Notes under the pieces: model-generated
Databases searched by the model: none
Told to the model about the DNA's origin: nothing
The model's input: only the letters and a program-made list of their open reading frames with translations
Source of the DNA: Andrena cerasifolii
Taxonomy: Eukaryota > Arthropoda > Insecta > Hymenoptera > Andrenidae
Length of the DNA stretch: 64,000 bases
Direction of reading: 5' to 3'
Assembly (NCBI RefSeq): GCF_050908995.1
Contig: NC_135121.1
Span: 6,448,001 to 6,512,000 of the forward strand
Shown here: one piece after another, positions 19,145 through 30,158 of the stretch
Position numbering within the stretch: the first letter of the stretch is position 1
How the letters are laid out: the number at the start of each line of letters is the position of its first letter
Program-made: the position numbers and the translations under genes

Positions 19145-21752
19145 AAAAATAACTAAAGAAAAATAGCTAAAAACAAAGAGTACACTGCTACGTTATTATG
19201 GAACAGAAGTGTTTCCCTTCTCACATAATTTCCTCGAGTCTTCGGCCCTTTCGTTATCCAAAGATTTGCGGCATTTCCGCCATTTATGTAACTTTCCATA
19301 ACTATGCGTTATGGGGGAAATATAGTAGGATAACATGAACCGTCTGCGGTCATAAGAATTTCCGGCATGTGCATGAAACAAAGAAGAGGAGGTAAGGTTC
19401 ATACATAAAGCCGCGAAGTTCTCGGAGTAGCACGTATTGGAAATGCAGGGCTGCGTCTCAACGGAAACCCGGTTTCCTACTTAGTTTCACAATTTTAAAG
19501 CGTGCCGTGTAATAGAAAAGTCAAGGAAGTTGTCAAGTTTCCAACTATTACCATTCTTGTCTCACTATTTTTAACGAGCCACGTGGAAATTTCATTTTTA
19601 TCGCAACGTTCCCGTGTAACTTTCGGTGGAAAATGCAACGCTCCAACTTTCAGAAGCTACGCTTCCTAGAGTTTGTTTAAGGGAATGTCATAAGAATAAG
19701 AGATTTACTGGACTATGGAAATAATTCTATCTTGAACAATTGTACCCATGTGGAGGTTCGGTCTAAACTGTTCCATATTTAGTAACACATTTGCGATTTA
19801 AATGATTTATATATTGCTATTTATAACGGCACTCTTAAGTGGTCAGGAACTGGGTCCTTGACGGTAAGAAGCTATAAAATAATTTGAACAAAATTGAAAC
19901 CGACTTCAAGAAAATAAAACTGCACTAATAAGTAAAAAATATTTGTTTTCCATTATGCAGGGACAAACATTAAAAAAAAAATACATACAGGTCGAATCTA
20001 TAACCTCCTCCTTTTTGAACTCGGTTAAAAATATGAGAAAACGAAATATACTGCTGCCGTGAAATACTGATTGTTGTTGTTCAATGTTGATTTAATCGAA
20101 TATCCGATTAATCAGTGTTCTGATAAAATCGAGGTTTTGCTGTATATTCGTGACCACATAAAAAATAATTGATATCGATTGAACTTGAATTGAAAGATTA
20201 GATCACTATAATCTCGTCTCGTCATTGCAATGCGCACGTATACTGCCGTTCTGAGATAAATGACTTTTAGTATTTCGTGTCATATCATCATATGTATTTA
20301 AATATTAAATTTGGACAAAAAGCCGTAAAATATTTCATAAACTCCAAACGAGAATTTGGTACATACGCCAAAAATCAGGCATCGACTTCACATAAGTCCG
20401 AAATATAAACTGTTATATCTTCAGTTTTAATGCAGACGCAGCTTTCTTATTTAATATGCATATAGATAAACCATTTTTGTGCTACCCGGCAGCAATAATT
20501 CAATTTAAGCGAAAGTTGCAGATATGTCCTTTCAAATTAACGCAATTGTAATAGTAAAAAAGCAGAATTTAAAACATATAGTTTGGTAGTACCCCTGCTC
20601 GATATTCAAACAATTGGATTAATTAAGAAATTAAATAAATGTAAACTGCGTCTACCACTAGATCAGTCCTGAACGGCTGAATGCCCACCGGGCAAACATT
20701 TTCGAGAGCGGTGGGGAAAGAGCGTCGTAAGCGCTAAACCACGCCTTCATGAGCAACAGTGCCGTGGTGGGGAGTGTTCGTGAGTGAGGAGTCTGAGGCC
20801 CATTAAGCTAGCAACCAGCTTTGCTCAGATGTATGATGTGTAGCGAGAAACTGTATGCGTACAGAAATTTGTTTTGCTCTTCCCTGAACGTTTTTTAACT
20901 TCCTCAATATATTTACAGAGCCACTGATACAGGTTTAAAAAATATTGACATACACCACGTATAGAATTATTATTTGACAATATTTTTTTAAAGAAAGGAG
21001 TACATAGGGGTATTAATTTTATATAATAAACATATACCATACTGGGAATTTCAGCAATAAGTTAAATGTTTTTCCTTTTATAACAGGCTAATTTAGAAAC
21101 GATGAGTTGCACACTTTACGAACGGCAGTTCACGAAAAACGTGAAAAGTCACGTCGGTATTGTAATCCCTAATCCATATTATATATATATATATATAAAT
21201 GCGACAAAATGCTGCTGTTTTTTTTTGTAGCGGTAAGATATCTAAAAATTACAATACTTTTCAAAAAGAAAGTTAGCTGTCGACGTCTCAATGACTCGTT
21301 GCATTTCACCCAATTTCGATTCAATATGTTCTGCTGGCCGAGAGAGCTGGGGGAACTGCTCTTGTCCGCCACAGCCTAAGGTCGTGTTCAGATATATTAG
21401 CCGGTGAGTTCGGTTTCGCGAGCAGCGCGCGAGGAGAAATCAGCCACCACCACCTGACGATCGTGGATTGGCAGTTGAACTTGCTGGGCCCCCGAAAGGT
21501 GTGGTGGGGTAACGGGAACGGTGCTCGACTCCGCCTGAACGAAGCCGTGTGGCTGTTGTTCATTCATAGCGTAGTAGGTGCGTGCGTTACGAAGCTATGC
21601 GTAAACCAAAACGAGATGAAACTATCGAGAAAGAATCAATGTTATAACCAATAAAGCTCCTGCATTTTTTCGGAGCTAACGCACACCTATTCTGATGTGA
21701 GTATTTCTACGCTAAGAACTCGGTTTGGTCTACACGTTAAGAGCTTGGCGCT
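19145..21752. other. Long stretch without supported gene
   Basis: AT-rich with a GC-richer patch at about 20640-20830. The frames at 19196-19402, 20825-21040 and 21321-21563 (all minus) show no domain. An (AT)n microsatellite of about 21 bp lies at 21177-21197. The region 21380-21600 is moderately GC-rich; nothing in it is recognisable. Confidence 0.4.
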
Positions 21753-21841
21753 ATCCCCACCACTTCTGACTCGCTCTTGTTCTGCGAAGGCGAGAGCGAG
21801 GTGGAACGAGAGCAAGAAAGAAACGAGAAAGTGGTGGGGAT
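21753..21841. repeat. Inverted repeat ATCCCCACCACTT
   Basis: ATCCCCACCACTTCTGACTC pairs with the inverse block ending AAGTGGTGGGGAT. The loop contains TTCTGCGAAGGCGAGAGCG, a word also found near 12608 (TTCTGCAAAGGCGAGAGCG). Possibly a small MITE; ends are undefined. Confidence 0.55.
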
Positions 21842-23086
21842 GATTCGCTGCGTGTCACGTACCTCACGGGCACCGAATCCCCACTGCGCGACGACGGGGC
21901 CTAGCCCGAGAGAGAGTGGGAGCGTAGAGAAAAGGAATTTATAAAATAAGGAAGAAAAAGTAAGTTTCAGGAAAAAACAAACTGGGTCTCATCTTAGCAA
22001 CCCATTTTTTTCATCTGCCTATTTGAATGACTAGTACTTCCCAGTAGGTTGCTAAAGAATACATATTCTACTCTTAAAACGCGTAGCGAATTTTAGTAAA
22101 AGTGTTCTCAGTCAAGAGTTATGATGCTTTTAAGAATTGGGTCTCATATTCGGCTACTTTACCCTGCAACTTTCTATTGCAAGTTTGTTTGAGCTCGAAT
22201 AAAAAAAAACTTGAGTTCAAAATTTGATAAGTTCAGTGTTAATGTACAATGTCAACGTGGCTTCGAACAGATTGGAACCAGTACCTATTTAGGTATGTCA
22301 ATTACCATCTCTTATCGCAATCTTTTTCGAAATTAAAGTCACATCGCAATCTATTGACATTTTACATAGCGAGGGGAGAGGTGCATACTTACCGTCAGAT
22401 TCGGTAAACTGTTTCGCGCGTGTAAATAAAATCGTGATCCCTCTGTACAAATAACATTCCGTAGATAGAGAATTACCACCTCGTCTGAGGAGAAATAAAA
22501 TTTCATGGTGCTCGTGTCCCAATTCCTCGAACGCAAATAGCCGTTTATGCGGAAGTTTTCAGGAGTCCTCTCTCGTCGTTTGGCGGTAAATGCCAGGACT
22601 GTATGTACACTCGGTGCCCGGAGGGCCTGCTTTGTTATAGCCCACAAACCTCTGATACCGTGGCATACTTCATCATGGACCGCGGAGTATTTCAAATACT
22701 CTTGGCATGGAGTACTTGCACACTAGTCGGGGTACGCAGGAAGAGCACATTCCCAGTTCCGGCCGAGCTTAGCTCGATGGCCGACGAGTTTGAAAATCTT
22801 CAGGGTGATGAAGAATCGACGATGCACGTTAGAAGCTTCCCCGAGCAATTCCACCCTCGCGATCTAATATTTTTATAATGGCATGCAATTAGATGGGCAG
22901 GACTGAACGGAATGTCTGAACGTAGAAATCAAGAGATCAAAACGATCGTTGCCGTTTTCATGGGAATACTTATTGGGTACCGAATGCTTGCATTATTATA
23001 TAGCAGATAATGTTTTCGTAGTTGATTTATAAAAGATTCTTTGATACTGATAGCTCGTCCAAATATACTGCGTAGGAAAGATGGGC
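21842..23086. other. No supported gene
   Basis: Frames at 22351-22695 (minus, 114 codons) and 22603-22878 (plus, 91 codons) overlap on opposite strands. Neither has a domain or signal I recognise, and there are no clear splice signals. Treated as unassigned. Confidence 0.4.
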
Positions 23087-23425
23087 AAAATTGTTATTTA
23101 AATAAAATTTCGAATAACGAATAAAAGTTAAAATAAATCATTCGTCTTCCGTTCGTTAACCCGACTGAACTTTACTCGACACATGATGAATCATTTGCTT
23201 AACTTTTATTCGTAAAGCCGGGAATCCACCGGGAAGCTAAGCTAAGCTATGCTATACGATGCTATGTTTTAGGTAACGTAGCTTTTGGTGGAAACGGTTC
23301 CATAAGAATGTATTGAAGCTATTTTTTTTTAAATGTAGCATAGCGTAGCATCACATAGCTTAGCTTAGCTTCCCGGTGGATTCCCGGCTTTATTCGAAAT
23401 TTCATTTAAATATAAATTTTCCATA
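23087..23425. mobile_element. AT-rich palindrome interrupted by a MITE
   Basis: The left arm (ATTTAAATAAAATTTCGAAT, AACGAATAAAAGTTAA) is mirrored on the right, but the right arm is split: TTAACTTTTATTCG lies before and TTATTCGAAATTTCATTTAA after the MITE at 23215-23390. Removing the MITE restores the arm, which proves the order of insertion. Confidence 0.72.
23215..23390. mobile_element. Short palindromic MITE (GCCGGG/TATGC family), copy 2
   Basis: The ends AAGCCGGGAATCCACCGGG and CCCGGTGGATTCCCGGCTT are perfect inverses, with TA on both sides (23213-23214, 23391-23392). The interior has GCTATGC runs and the GGAAACGGTTCCATAAG block in the orientation opposite to copy 1 (7892-8078). A TA target suggests Tc1/mariner-type mobilisation. 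It sits inside the right arm of another palindrome. Confidence 0.8.
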
Positions 23426-23893
23426 TCCGTTGCCGCGTAGTAAATCAATTAATTTATATTTAATTAAATAGACTCGACTGTTGAGATTCAAAATTATAAG
23501 CGAAGAAAACAGTTCTCGTTAACTAATTTTAATTTAATGATTGGAAAAATTAAGAGCAAAAGGTTCAAACGGTTGTTAGTATGAAGAATGGAAAATAGTT
23601 GAGGACTTCGATAAACTTATAATGAAAAGGAGGAAAATACAAAAAATGTTAAAAGTAAATTTTATATAAGGGAAGTAGGGGCAAACCCGGGACGTTGAGG
23701 ATAAAAGCTCAGAACTTTGACATTATTAATGTAAAACAGAAATTGAAATTAGAAGTCATTGGAATAAACTCTTTATTAAATAATAGTATATATCCATTCT
23801 TTTAATACAATAATAAATACAAAATAATTACGATTTAAAAAATGGTCCGTTTTTACGGTTTTACCACATAGCCTGAGTAAAACCGGGTACCAT
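23426..23893. other. AT-rich; probable 3' end of the pogo-type element
   Basis: From about 23684, GTAGGGGCAAACCCGGGACG may be the outer end of the transposon whose transposase lies at 24221-25330 on the minus strand. No second terminus was found to confirm it. Confidence 0.35.
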
Positions 23894-24211
23894 ACTATAC
23901 TCGTTTCATCCTAAGAAAAATCCCGTTCGCGCAGGGATGTTCTGAGGAGGCGCTGGTTGGTCCGACTCCCCACTTAACCGCCTACGTTTTTCTCCGTCCT
24001 ACCACCTGTTACCTTTCTGTCAGCCGTTCCGCAACCTGCAGTGTTGACATTGACATCGGTCATGTCACGCCCTCGGAGGGGCAGGGAAGTCGGCAGGTAA
24101 AGTGCTGCGAGCAATAGCCTGCGTCGGGCCCGTAGGCGGTAGTGGGGGCTGCGCAGAACGGCCACAAAACGGTCGGGGCATAGGATTTTTCTTAGGATGA
24201 AACGAGTATAG
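23894..24211. mobile_element. MITE inserted beside the pogo transposase
   Basis: CTATACTCGTTTCATCCTAA at the left and its inverse ending GAAACGAGTATAG at the right enclose a GC-rich core. It lies ten bases downstream of the transposase stop on the minus strand, so it probably inserted into the 3' part of the older element. The 116-codon minus frame 23974-24324 crosses its border and is not a gene. Confidence 0.7.
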
Positions 24212-24220
24212 AAACTGGCC

Positions 24221-25330
24221 CTAGAGCCTATAACAGCGGAATTCGTCCAATTCTTCAGTCCCCCAACCACTGCAGCCTTCCTGAGCCCACTTACAACAAG
24301 CTGTGCACTGCACCCAACCTCCATTCAATTTGGATGAACCATAGGATTCTTTACAATAATTGCAAATGTCTTCGTTGCTCCTGTTATCATTGTTTTCATC
24401 ACTACTGCTATCATTATCCTTCAGTCTTCTGTTTAATTGTGTGGTTGTCTTTTTTTTAGATGTGGTCCTTTACCAAAATTTAGTTTTAATTTTGATAACT
24501 CCCTCTTCATCGGTTCTTTGTTATTTCCTTTGCGCTCCTCAAGATCCTGTTTATAAGGAATTGAGGTAATACTAATTCGTTTGAATGTTACGAGTCATAT
24601 GTGGGACTGGAAAAATATCCGTAGGTGATACGATGAGCGCTGAAGAAGACGGTTTTGTTGGTATAACAACTATTGTTGCTATTACAGATCTTTCTTTTAC
24701 AGTTGTCTGTTCAACCGTTGATGGTATGCTATTGTTGTAAGAACCACCTCCTTCTTCTACCAGATCTCTGTCGGTGGTAGTAGCAGCAGCAAAATCCATA
24801 TCCGCAAAGATCTTAGGATTAGTTGGACAAATTCCTGTTTCTTTTTAAACCTGCCAGAGCATTTTGTGCAGTTGCTGCTTTGCAGTATGCAGCTCCAAAC
24901 AATTTAGATACTTGGAACTAACTTTACGCCCAGGATTATTACGGAGCCACGTCATTACCTCTTGGCTGTGATACGTATTCAAAGGACCCACCAAACTTAC
25001 GTCAAGAGGTTGCAATCTAAGCGCGCAATATGGTGGAAAACTAAGAGTAATTACACCATTATTTCTTGCCTTTTCAATTAGAGGCAAATCCTTGGCGTGC
25101 GTTGTGTGGCCATCGAGGAGAAGTAGAACCGGGCATTTTTTGTGGGTTTAACCGACTCAATAAAATGGTGCAACCACTCTACGAATAAGTGACTTTGAAT
25201 CCATTCGCTTGGATCGCAGGCCGCAACTGTTTCGGGATGGTGCACCGTCCAGCAACTCGGCTTTCATCCGAATTGGGGGAAATATAAGAAACGGAGGGAC
25301 GTACATTCCTGATGCACTAACGGAGGGACG
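24221..25330 (-). pseudogene. pogo/jerky-type DDE transposase, C-terminal half (broken)
   Basis: Read on the minus strand, successive frames give IFPPIRMKAELLDGAP, then WIQSHLFVEWLHHFIESV, then LLLLDGHTTHAKDLPL, SFPPYCALRLQPLDVS and VGPLNTYHS, matching the DDE_1 endonuclease domain of pogo/jerky transposases. Two acidic catalytic positions are visible, in LLDGH and LQPLDVS. These pieces need frame changes near 25245 and 25140. A stop at about 24846 separates them from the 75-codon tail at 24572-24799 (ending in SPTDIFPVPHMTRNIQ), which also fits this family. Near 24221-24345 a C-terminal zinc finger reads CNYC ... CTACCKWAQEGC, ending RCYRL: one histidine has become Q and the last cysteine L. 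The frames, stops and lost ligands make this a dead copy. The first part of the protein is missing. Confidence 0.85.
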
Positions 25331-25339
25331 TACATTCCT
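25290..25339. repeat. Small tandem duplication inside the transposase remnant
   Basis: ACGGAGGGACGTACATTCCT occurs at 25291-25310 and again at 25320-25339, a 29-bp period. It disrupts the reading frame just upstream of the DDE motifs. Confidence 0.8.
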
Positions 25340-25646
25340 ATACTTCGCCGATGTTAGTAACTAAGGGGGAGAAACAAGTATCTCACTCATATTTCTCCAA
25401 ATATTCCTGCAACTATTCACTTACACTAAGTTCAACTAAAACGTATTTATACATTATAAATAATACTACGTGATATGTATAAGCATTAACATTAATGTAT
25501 CGAAAGATTAAACATTGAGAATAAAAGAGAATTCAGTCGGCGCAGAAAATCATTTGCAAATCCTAGGCCAAATGTTACAAATTGCTTGATATCTCAAGTT
25601 CTATCGATTATAGTTAATAATAATTTATACTGGGCGGTTAGTGTAA

Positions 25647-26118
25647 ATGTTGTTAACATTATTTGTCACAGCAATAGCCACTGGAATGGATATTTTAGCC
25701 GAAAATCCATTTTTGCCGAAGAATTCGCTGGATTTCGCAATTGTAACTAACCGTCGACCTTGTTTTGATCGGGGGACATCATTCCTCGAAGTCTACATAA
25801 GGAGCTCACAGATCTTCATGTACTCAGTCGTCGTCGGTCCTCCGGACTTGAAGGACCTCCGGGAACCCTGGACCTGCCGAGCCACCTGGATCTACTGGAC
25901 TTCCTGGGGACCTGGTTCTTCCTCCCCCTCCCCCCTGGAGCTGCCGAGCCACCTGGACCCACTGGACTTCCTGGGGACCTGGTTCTTCCTCCCCCTCCCC
26001 CCGGAGCTGCCGAACTTGCTGGGGACCTGGTCAGGATTTCAACCCTGGTTCTTTCGCCAGCCTCTCGCCCCTCTGGCCTGGGTTCGTTTATTCGCTTGGT
26101 GCTGATGAAATTTTGGGG
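25647..26118 (+). pseudogene. Frameshifted collagen-like (Gly-X-Y) stretch
   Basis: The longest frame here (152 codons, 25647-26105) starts with a signal-like MLLTLFVTAIATG. The interesting content is spread over three frames. If two single-base losses near 25845 and 25864 are allowed for, the sequence between 25835 and 26030 reads as Gly-X-Y triplets (GPP, GLE, GPP, GNP, GPA), then EPP GST GLP GDLVLPPPPP, and a second round PPG PTG LPG. A 66-67-bp unit containing CTGCCGAGCCACCTGG and TCCTGGGGACCTGGTTCTTC is repeated about 2.5 times, and the 67-bp spacing itself shifts the frame. GGTAAGT, a strong splice-donor match, lies at 26120-26126. This may be a decayed collagen-like exon or retro-copy; chance GC-rich repeat is the alternative. 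Confidence 0.38.
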
Positions 26119-26224
26119 TTCGGTAAGTCATTTAAAATTTTATTGTTTTGCGAATGTCAAATCTGATTTCTTCGGTCGTTTTCCATCATCGGTCCTATTT
26201 CCATGCATACTTTCGAGAATTTTG

Positions 26225-26490
26225 CGCGAGTCGTTCTATTTTGTGTATTTCTTCGATGGGTTTGCATGATTTATTTTATTTCATGCATTTCTTCGATGGG
26301 TTTAAATGATTTATTTCATTTTCGTGAATTTCTTCGATGGTTTTCTCTGATTCATTTCATCTCGTCGATGTCTTCGATGGTTTTCCCTGATTCATATCAT
26401 CTCGTCGATGTCTTCGATGGTTTTCCCTGATTCATTTCATCTCGTCTATGTCTTCGATGGTTTTTTGTGACATCTGTCACTCTGTCATGC
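26225..26490. repeat. 40-bp minisatellite, about six units
   Basis: CTTCGATGG recurs at 26251, 26291, 26332, 26372, 26412 and 26452, each followed by TTTTCCCTGATTCATTTCAT-like sequence. Period is 40-41 bp. The plus frames of 75 and 71 codons here are read-through of the array. It follows the donor-like GGTAAGT at 26120. Confidence 0.9.
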
Positions 26491-26735
26491 ATCTCATCGA
26501 TGGGTCTACATTCTCTGCTCTTTCCTTCAAGTACTTATCTCTGCGGTGGTTTTGCATGCTCGTGCGTGCTCTGCTGTTGGTCGAAATTATCTCGATCGTC
26601 TCCAACTCAATAAGCTTTTCCTTAATTTCTTTCCAGGCCGACCACACCGTTACTAACATATAGTAGTTGATTGTTTCAGCTTTTCAGGTTCACCGTTACT
26701 CGGGGAATGGAGTTAATAACACGATATATTTAAAA

Positions 26736-26790
26736 AGAAACTAGTGAAAAGTGATAGTGAAAAGTGATCGTGCAAAGTGACAGTGAAAGA
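26736..26790. repeat. Short tandem AGTGAAAAGTGAT repeat
   Basis: AGTGAAAAGTGATAGTGAAA, then AGTGATCGTGCAAAGTGACAG: about four imperfect units of 7-15 bp. Similar runs occur in untranslated leaders of some insect retroelements, but nothing else here supports one. Confidence 0.6.
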
Positions 26791-27313
26791 AGACATCTAA
26801 GGAAGCCTAGGCTAATTTATTATAGTATGAAGTATTTAAGGTACCATGTAAAATTGCCAAGCAGTCACTAAATCATTAACTTTGTTGTTCGTTTATTGGC
26901 TCCTCATCTGTGATGAGGAGGTTACCGCTGCTTCCGTTTGCGGAAGCAAGTGACTGAGCATGGAATCGGTATGGGTGGATCAGTTTCATCCCTTGGTGTT
27001 CTTGTCCAAAGGGAAAAGTTTCGGGCGTAGGGGGTGCATCTTTTGGTACACTGCCTGCGTAAGTCACCCGGTTCGATTACCCAATCTCCGTGTTAGACGG
27101 CTTGAGTCAGGTCAAGTGTTTGCTCCTGACGAGTCGCATCGGAGCAACAGGAATCGTCTGGGAGGCGCCGAGCGCTTTTCCCTTTCGACTTGGACAGCAG
27201 GGTGGTAGGAACTGCGCCTTCCAATACTTGTTTCACGCTTACCCTTCGCCTTTCCTTCTTTCCTGAATTTCTTTTAATCGAGTGATTGCTTGGCAGTTCC
27301 CTAGATTCTATAT
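26791..27313. other. Structured, GC-richer stretch without identified gene
   Basis: Two clear short hairpins occur in succession: CTCCTCATCTGTGATGAGGAG (26900-26920) and GCTTCCGTTTGCGGAAGC (26929-26946). GGTTCGATTACCC at 27077-27089 resembles a tRNA B box, but no cloverleaf fits. Frames at 26876-27067 and 26960-27208 are unrecognised. The row of hairpins, with the two at 27314-27420, makes a structured RNA possible. Confidence 0.35.
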
Positions 27314-27364
27314 CTAAACCGAAGGGATCGATGGAACTTTGTTTCCATCCATCTCTTTGGTTTA
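27314..27364 (+). other. Stem-loop 1 (miRNA-like hairpin)
   Basis: CTAAACCGAAGGGATCGATG pairs with the inverse block ending in CTCTTTGGTTTAG, giving a stem of about 23 bp with few mismatches and a five-base loop near CTTTG. The loop is shorter than in most animal pre-miRNAs. A related hairpin follows 15-20 bp later. Confidence 0.4.
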
Positions 27365-27376
27365 GTAGGCTTCATG

Positions 27377-27420
27377 TACAGGGAGATCGATGGAACTTTG
27401 ATTCCATCTATCTCTCTACG
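27377..27420 (+). other. Stem-loop 2, related to stem-loop 1
   Basis: GGGAGATCGATGGAA pairs with TTCCATCTATCTCTC around an ACTTTGA loop. The core GATCGATGGAACTTTG is shared with the preceding hairpin, so the two are a tandem duplication in which each copy still folds. Confidence 0.4.
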
Positions 27421-27539
27421 GGTCTCCAAGCGCAGCAACCTCCTCGCGGTGAGACCTGGTAATCGGTGAGAACCGAGCCGATGGCTGCGATTGTCAAATA
27501 TTCTAGTCGTATATAAGAATTTCTTTAACTTGCAATACT

Positions 27540-27812
27540 ATGGTAGAATGTAAGAATAAAATATGTAACTTAAAATGTTGTTCGATTGCTCCTACCGAAC
27601 CCCAGAATACGAATACAGTGTTAAGATGGAAGAATAAGTGCAAGTTGGAATATTTCAGCGAGATACTGGAACTGTTGAGTTTTTCACAATTTTTAAAGTC
27701 CTCTCTGCTTCAGCATTTTATTGAAATATACAAAGTTACAATTCCTTTGCGAGGTATTCCACGTTACATCATGAAAGCATGTCTTCCACAAATAATGTTG
27801 TTGTTTATATAA
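27540..27812 (+). CDS. Hypothetical 90-residue protein
   Basis: A 90-codon frame starting MVECKNKICNLKCC, with no domain I recognise. Two AATAAA polyadenylation signals follow within 40 bp (27829 and 27844 vicinity). A TATATAAG match at about 27510 lies only 30 bp upstream of the ATG, which would leave almost no leader. The protein has several cysteines near the N-terminus and a leucine-rich middle. It could be chance in AT-rich DNA or the last exon of a longer transcript. Confidence 0.2.
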   Translation: MVECKNKICNLKCCSIAPTEPQNTNTVLRWKNKCKLEYFSEILELLSFSQFLKSSLLQHFIEIYKVTIPLRGIPRYIMKACLPQIMLLFI

Positions 27813-28109
27813 ATTTGTATGTTAAATAAATTTGTTTTGCGTTAAATAAACCGGAATAGGACAGCAAGGTTAAAAGACGAATGTGATATCGTTTTATTTT
27901 CTTCCTCCGTTCTTTTCCGTTCAACGAAATATGTTCATAAGACGATTTTTAAATTGTTACTCTAACAGAAACATTTGTAAATCGCGGGCATTGGCTCTCA
28001 AAACATAAACTAGTTTTACTCGTGCTTAATTCTAGTTCCTACCACGCGTAGCGTTACAATCTGTTTTGAGACTTCACCGGTAACGTTGCATGCGACACTA
28101 AAATGGCAA

Positions 28110-28127
28110 GGGGGTCCTAGGACCCCC
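28110..28127. repeat. Perfect 18-bp palindrome
   Basis: GGGGGTCCTAGGACCCCC, a fully self-complementary 18-mer with no spacer, in otherwise ordinary sequence. Confidence 0.9.
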
Positions 28128-28207
28128 TAAACCGGCGACAGAAAAATACATCGCTTGATAGGTCTATTCTATACCTCGTCTGTGCTATAACTCGGATAGG
28201 CACTATA

Positions 28208-28445
28208 CAGTGCAAATACCTCCTGAAGTTCTGGGACCAAGGCAACAGCCGAGCGCGGGACTGTTACGTTGCTAACCACAGCATGGGCTGCGGGAGAACT
28301 GCATGAGTGTGCGGCCCTCCGCGCAGGCTCGTGCATGGACGCACACACATGCAGTTCTCTCACAGCTCTCGCAGCGGGTAGCATTGGAACAGTTACGCGC
28401 CCGGCTGTTGCCCGGCTCCCAGAACTTCAGGAGGTATTTGCACCG
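28208..28445. mobile_element. TA-flanked palindromic MITE
   Basis: CAGTGCAAATACCTCCTGAA at the left is mirrored by GGTATTTGCACCG at the right, with TA on each side (28206-28207, 28446-28447). Inner arms include AACAGCCG/CGGCTGTT, CTGTTACG and AACTGCATG. A TA target points to Tc1/mariner-type mobilisation. The 71- and 63-codon frames on the two strands arise from the palindrome. Confidence 0.8.
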
Positions 28446-30156
28446 TAAGGGGCAGGCATGCCGTACGGTTTTACCCCAGCATACAATTTTGTAAATATTA
28501 CAAAGTGCAAACAGACTGTCTTAGTTATTCACACTTCAATATGCAACGATTAACATAATTCGCACAAAAAAGTACTTAGTTTCTTAACTATCGAAAATTA
28601 GATCAGAGTTTTCAAAAACACACAAGACGATATAAGACAATATAATTGTTGATGAAACAATGCGCATCGTGACAATATGTCCCTGCAACGACGCGGGAAA
28701 ATTTAAGGCCGTTTTAAAAATAATAGCAGGTCTCGGTTTTGTCCTAACTTCCCCTACAATAGCAGTGTGTGAAGGGCGAGCTTCAAGGATCTAAAATCGC
28801 ACTGCTAACCCTAATTCTTGAATCTATCACTTGAAACAGCATTTCTTTTACAAGATTTGGAGCTTATAAGAAGTCACCAAATTTTATTCTGCTTACTCTA
28901 GACTCTAGAACGATATGAAGATACATATGAGCCTCTTTCACGAATGCGTGTTATTTGTTAATACATATTTAAATGTTTTAGTAAACTGAAGGCATTTCTT
29001 CGTTGCCTGGACTTTATATAAAGAATAGGGCGTAATTCGTGGTATAATTGACAAAGGATTGATTGTACGTGCAGAAATAAGATAAAGATGTGGAATAAAA
29101 TTTCTTGGTCCGAAGCTTCGTTTTTGAAACGATCAATTTTTTAAAGATTCATCAAGTACGACTGCGAAACAATTTTGTTTCTTTGTCTGTCTATTACTCG
29201 CTACTTTCACTTGTGTGCTAGTATTCGTCAACATTGGCGGTGGTTTGGTTTAAATAATGCAACAAACTTTCACAGATTATTAGTTTTTATTATATTAAAA
29301 ATTGTGGCTGGAGTGATCGCAGAGGTATAATAGCTTGGCTTCTAAATTCTAACATCGTCAGGTATCGCAGATTTTAAATATTATTATTACAAATGCCAAA
29401 GATAAACTCCACAAAGACGAGCTGAAAATTAAAGAATAATCTGAAAAATTAAAAAATTCGCTAAACATAAAAGCGGCAATATTTTTAACACTTTTCAACA
29501 TTGTAAAGAAATTAATGTCTGTACAAATCCAATAATGCGTTTCCTTTGAATCATATCATCAACAATGTTTGCAAATATAAATATACAAACAGAAGTACGA
29601 ATAATATGTAGTAAAATTCCATTGATCCGAAACACGTGTCGATGAATCTTCGAAATTTTATTTCAAAACCGAAACCACGTGTAAAATAAGTTTACACTAT
29701 ATTTTTTACTCGCTTCTGGATGCAGAATCATCTGTTTCGTTTGTGCCACGAATTCTGCCCCACCCTGTGTATTGGAATCCGTGTTGGAAGAGCGGCAGCG
29801 TATCGTATAGTTTATGAATCCGTGGTTCGTTCGTTCATTAATTACAACAATGCATTTTTTAGAATTTGCTGCCTCGTAATAATAAATTTGTAAAGCGAAT
29901 TCACAGAGGATGCAGGGATTCGTGTTTTAGCCCCCATTAAGTAACAATATTTTAACATCATCCGTACATTTTCCTGAAGCATCAGCTTTATGAAATTACA
30001 ACCCACGCATCTGAAAATATGCAGGCAACTTCTTAAATAAAAACAGTTACGGCGCTGTAAATAAACCAAATATTTGTAATAAATTCAATACAGCTGGCTT
30101 CGAGTTGGGCATTCCTCAGCACTAACACAGTTCGTCAGCCATCTAGACTTGCAGAG
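28446..30156. other. No gene seen
   Basis: AT-rich sequence without recognisable repeats. The 75-codon minus frame at 29842-30069 has no domain. Confidence 0.45.
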
Positions 30157-30158
30157 TA

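Noticed and set aside
27040..27090. Possible tRNA or tRNA-derived SINE (GGTTCGATTACCC)
   Set aside because: The A-box-like word is too close to the B box and no cloverleaf can be drawn.
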